A stretch of DNA of 38,297 bases from contig VGVM01000023.1 of assembly GCA_016874035.1 (NCBI GenBank), positions 1 to 38,297 on the forward strand, read 5' to 3'. The notes below the pieces were generated by a model. It was not told the origin of the DNA, ran no database searches, and saw only the letters and a program-made list of their open reading frames with translations. This document shows, piece by piece, positions 37,276-38,297 of the stretch. Made by a program: the position numbers and the translations under genes. Numbering within the stretch: position 1 is the first letter of the stretch; every line of letters begins with the position of its first letter. Source of the DNA: Gemmatimonadota bacterium (GTDB lineage: Bacteria > Gemmatimonadota > Gemmatimonadetes > Gemmatimonadales > Gemmatimonadaceae).

Positions 37276-38297
37276 TCGTCACTTTCAACACATCAATGCC
37301 GCCGGCCTGCGGGCCGACGAACGCGGTGCCGACCTTGGCGAAGCTCGCGAGGTCGATCACGTCCACGCTTCCCTGCTCCGAGCCCACGCCTTCGCTCGTC
37401 ACGAACGCGTAGCGATCGTCCGGCGACACGACGACGCCATGCACGACACGGCGGCTCGTGGGCACGCGCGCGAGCTCCGTGCCCGACCGGAGGTCAATCA
37501 CCGAGACCGACTGGTCGCGCTTGTTGGTCGCGATGAGCTTCGTGCCGTCGCGCGTCACGGCCAGGTTGTACACGCCATCACGGGTGCGCAGGCGCCGCGC
37601 GACCTTCCACGCCGCGACATCCACCTCGACGATCTCGTTCGACTTGTTGCACGCGACGTACACGCGCGCGCCGTCGGCGGACGGCTGCGCCCACGTGGGC
37701 GAGCAGGACTTGTCGCTCGGGTCCGGCGCGTCCATGCCGTGTCCGCCGTGGCTGGCCATCGCACCGGCCGGCGCGCCGCGCTGGGGCGGCGGCCCGTCCA
37801 TGCCCTTCTCGCTGCCCGCCGTGACCGAGAAGTGCCGCGCGACCTTGAGGAGCTCTGCGTCAATCTCGACGAGCATGTCGTCCATCATGCACGCCGAGTA
37901 GTGGCGCGTGCCGGAGGGGTTGAAGCGCGAGCCGTGCGGCATCGCGCAGGTGACAATGCGCGCGAGTTCGACCATTTCCTTCGTCGAGACCACCGACACG
38001 CTCGACGGCACCATGTCGCCGTAGAAGTTGAAGTTCACCGCGAACGCGTACCAGCCGTTCGGGCTCACCTGCACGGTCGCCGGGAACGCGCCGAGTATGA
38101 CGTGGCCCTCGGGGACCTGCTGGCCCGCACGCAGCCGCCAGAGCGAGCCGCCGGGGAGTCCGTGCGCGGTTGTGATGTACATGTCGCCGCCGCCCGGCGC
38201 GACCGCGACGCCGTGCGGCCCGTCGGGGTCCGTGATGGACATGCCGATCGTGAACTGCGACTCGACGACGGTGGTGTCGGGACCGAACCGGATGATC
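37265..38297 (-). CDS. YVTN-type beta-propeller protein, 5' end beyond the window
   Basis: The frame is open through the right edge: upstream of the internal ATG at 38242 the codons read IIRFGPDTTVVESQFTIG without a stop, so at least 344 residues are present and the start is missing. It is a YncE/YVTN-type seven-bladed propeller: HGVAVAPGGGDMYITTAHG, ATVQVSPNGWYAFAVN, SVSVVSTKEMVELARIV, SNEIVEVDVAAWKVARRL, VYNLAVTRDGTKLIAT, SVSVIDLRSGTELARV and HGVVVSPDDRYAFVTSEG, each of the family's repeat form. A Gly/His/Met-rich loop (APAGAMASHGGHGMDAPDP) might bind metal. Such proteins are often exported; whether this one is cannot be seen because the start is missing. Confidence 0.85.
   Translation of the reverse strand, partial: IIRFGPDTTVVESQFTIGMSITDPDGPHGVAVAPGGGDMYITTAHGLPGGSLWRLRAGQQVPEGHVILGAFPATVQVSPNGWYAFAVNFNFYGDMVPSSVSVVSTKEMVELARIVTCAMPHGSRFNPSGTRHYSACMMDDMLVEIDAELLKVARHFSVTAGSEKGMDGPPPQRGAPAGAMASHGGHGMDAPDPSDKSCSPTWAQPSADGARVYVACNKSNEIVEVDVAAWKVARRLRTRDGVYNLAVTRDGTKLIATNKRDQSVSVIDLRSGTELARVPTSRRVVHGVVVSPDDRYAFVTSEGVGSEQGSVDVIDLASFAKVGTAFVGPQAGGIDVLKVTTPR

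Overview
The window is a stretch of chromosome from a high-G+C bacterium (about two-thirds G+C by eye, not computed). The lineage is most likely Gemmatimonadota or a similar soil/sediment group. This is inferred from gene content: many Sec signal peptides ending in A-x-A-Q, many Tat-exported hydrolases, a DUF5916 outer-membrane barrel protein, a sortilin/BNR-repeat giant, and carboxypeptidase-regulatory/plug-domain proteins with a terminal 'FYNGPSSIPLELGG' type motif. No rRNA, tRNA, CRISPR array, transposase, integrase or phage gene was seen. Both ends are cut: a gene runs off the left edge (minus) and another off the right edge (minus). About 33 genes are supported.

Layout. 1-2062 (minus): start of a secreted protein, DUF305 protein, tgt. 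2196-2507 (plus): small membrane protein. 2545-8266 (minus): monofunctional proline dehydrogenase, then a coupled amidohydrolase > TPR protein > Gfo/Idh/MocA oxidoreductase set. 8388-10730 (plus): DUF5916 barrel protein. 10734-15714 (minus): PP2C phosphatase > D-aminoacylase > VOC protein > cyclophilin > exported PLP enzyme. 15848-17776 (plus): exported amidase. 17818-20723 (minus): GMC dehydrogenase > gluconate-dehydrogenase-subunit-3-like protein > GNAT acetyltransferase. 20744-21105: two tandem palindromic repeat elements. 21098-28338 (minus): M20 carbamoylase-type hydrolase > plug-domain protein > DinB > zinc alcohol dehydrogenase > two tandem CarboxypepD_reg paralogues > exported sugar isomerase. 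28391-30487 (plus): persulfide-dioxygenase/rhodanese fusion and a two-helix pore-like protein. 30517-33924 (minus): creatininase-like protein > secreted unknown, and a SIMPL protein. 34035-37202 (plus): sortilin/BNR protein. 37265-end (minus): beta-propeller protein.

How it fits together. Most of the region looks like an export-heavy scavenging estate for nitrogenous organics and sugars (amidase, D-aminoacylase, carbamoylase-type hydrolase, creatininase-like protein, proline dehydrogenase, dehydrogenases) plus outer-membrane and surface beta-proteins. Minus-strand runs are tightly packed, with seven stop/start overlaps (ATGA, GTGA, TGATG, TAATG, TAGTG), which indicates pervasive translational coupling.

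The most unusual sequence features are not in the proteins. (1) A 14-bp tandem repeat upstream of the Gfo/Idh/MocA gene reiterates its own start codon, making a ladder of four M-A/T-L-R-stop mini-ORFs joined by TAATG and leading into the real gene. (2) Two tandem copies of a large palindromic element sit at 20744-21105, and the outer arm overlaps the stop codon of the neighbouring gene. (3) A heptamer repeat TAGTAGG occurs at two sites 34 kb apart. (4) Four of five convergent gene junctions carry a perfect GC-rich hairpin without a U-tract.
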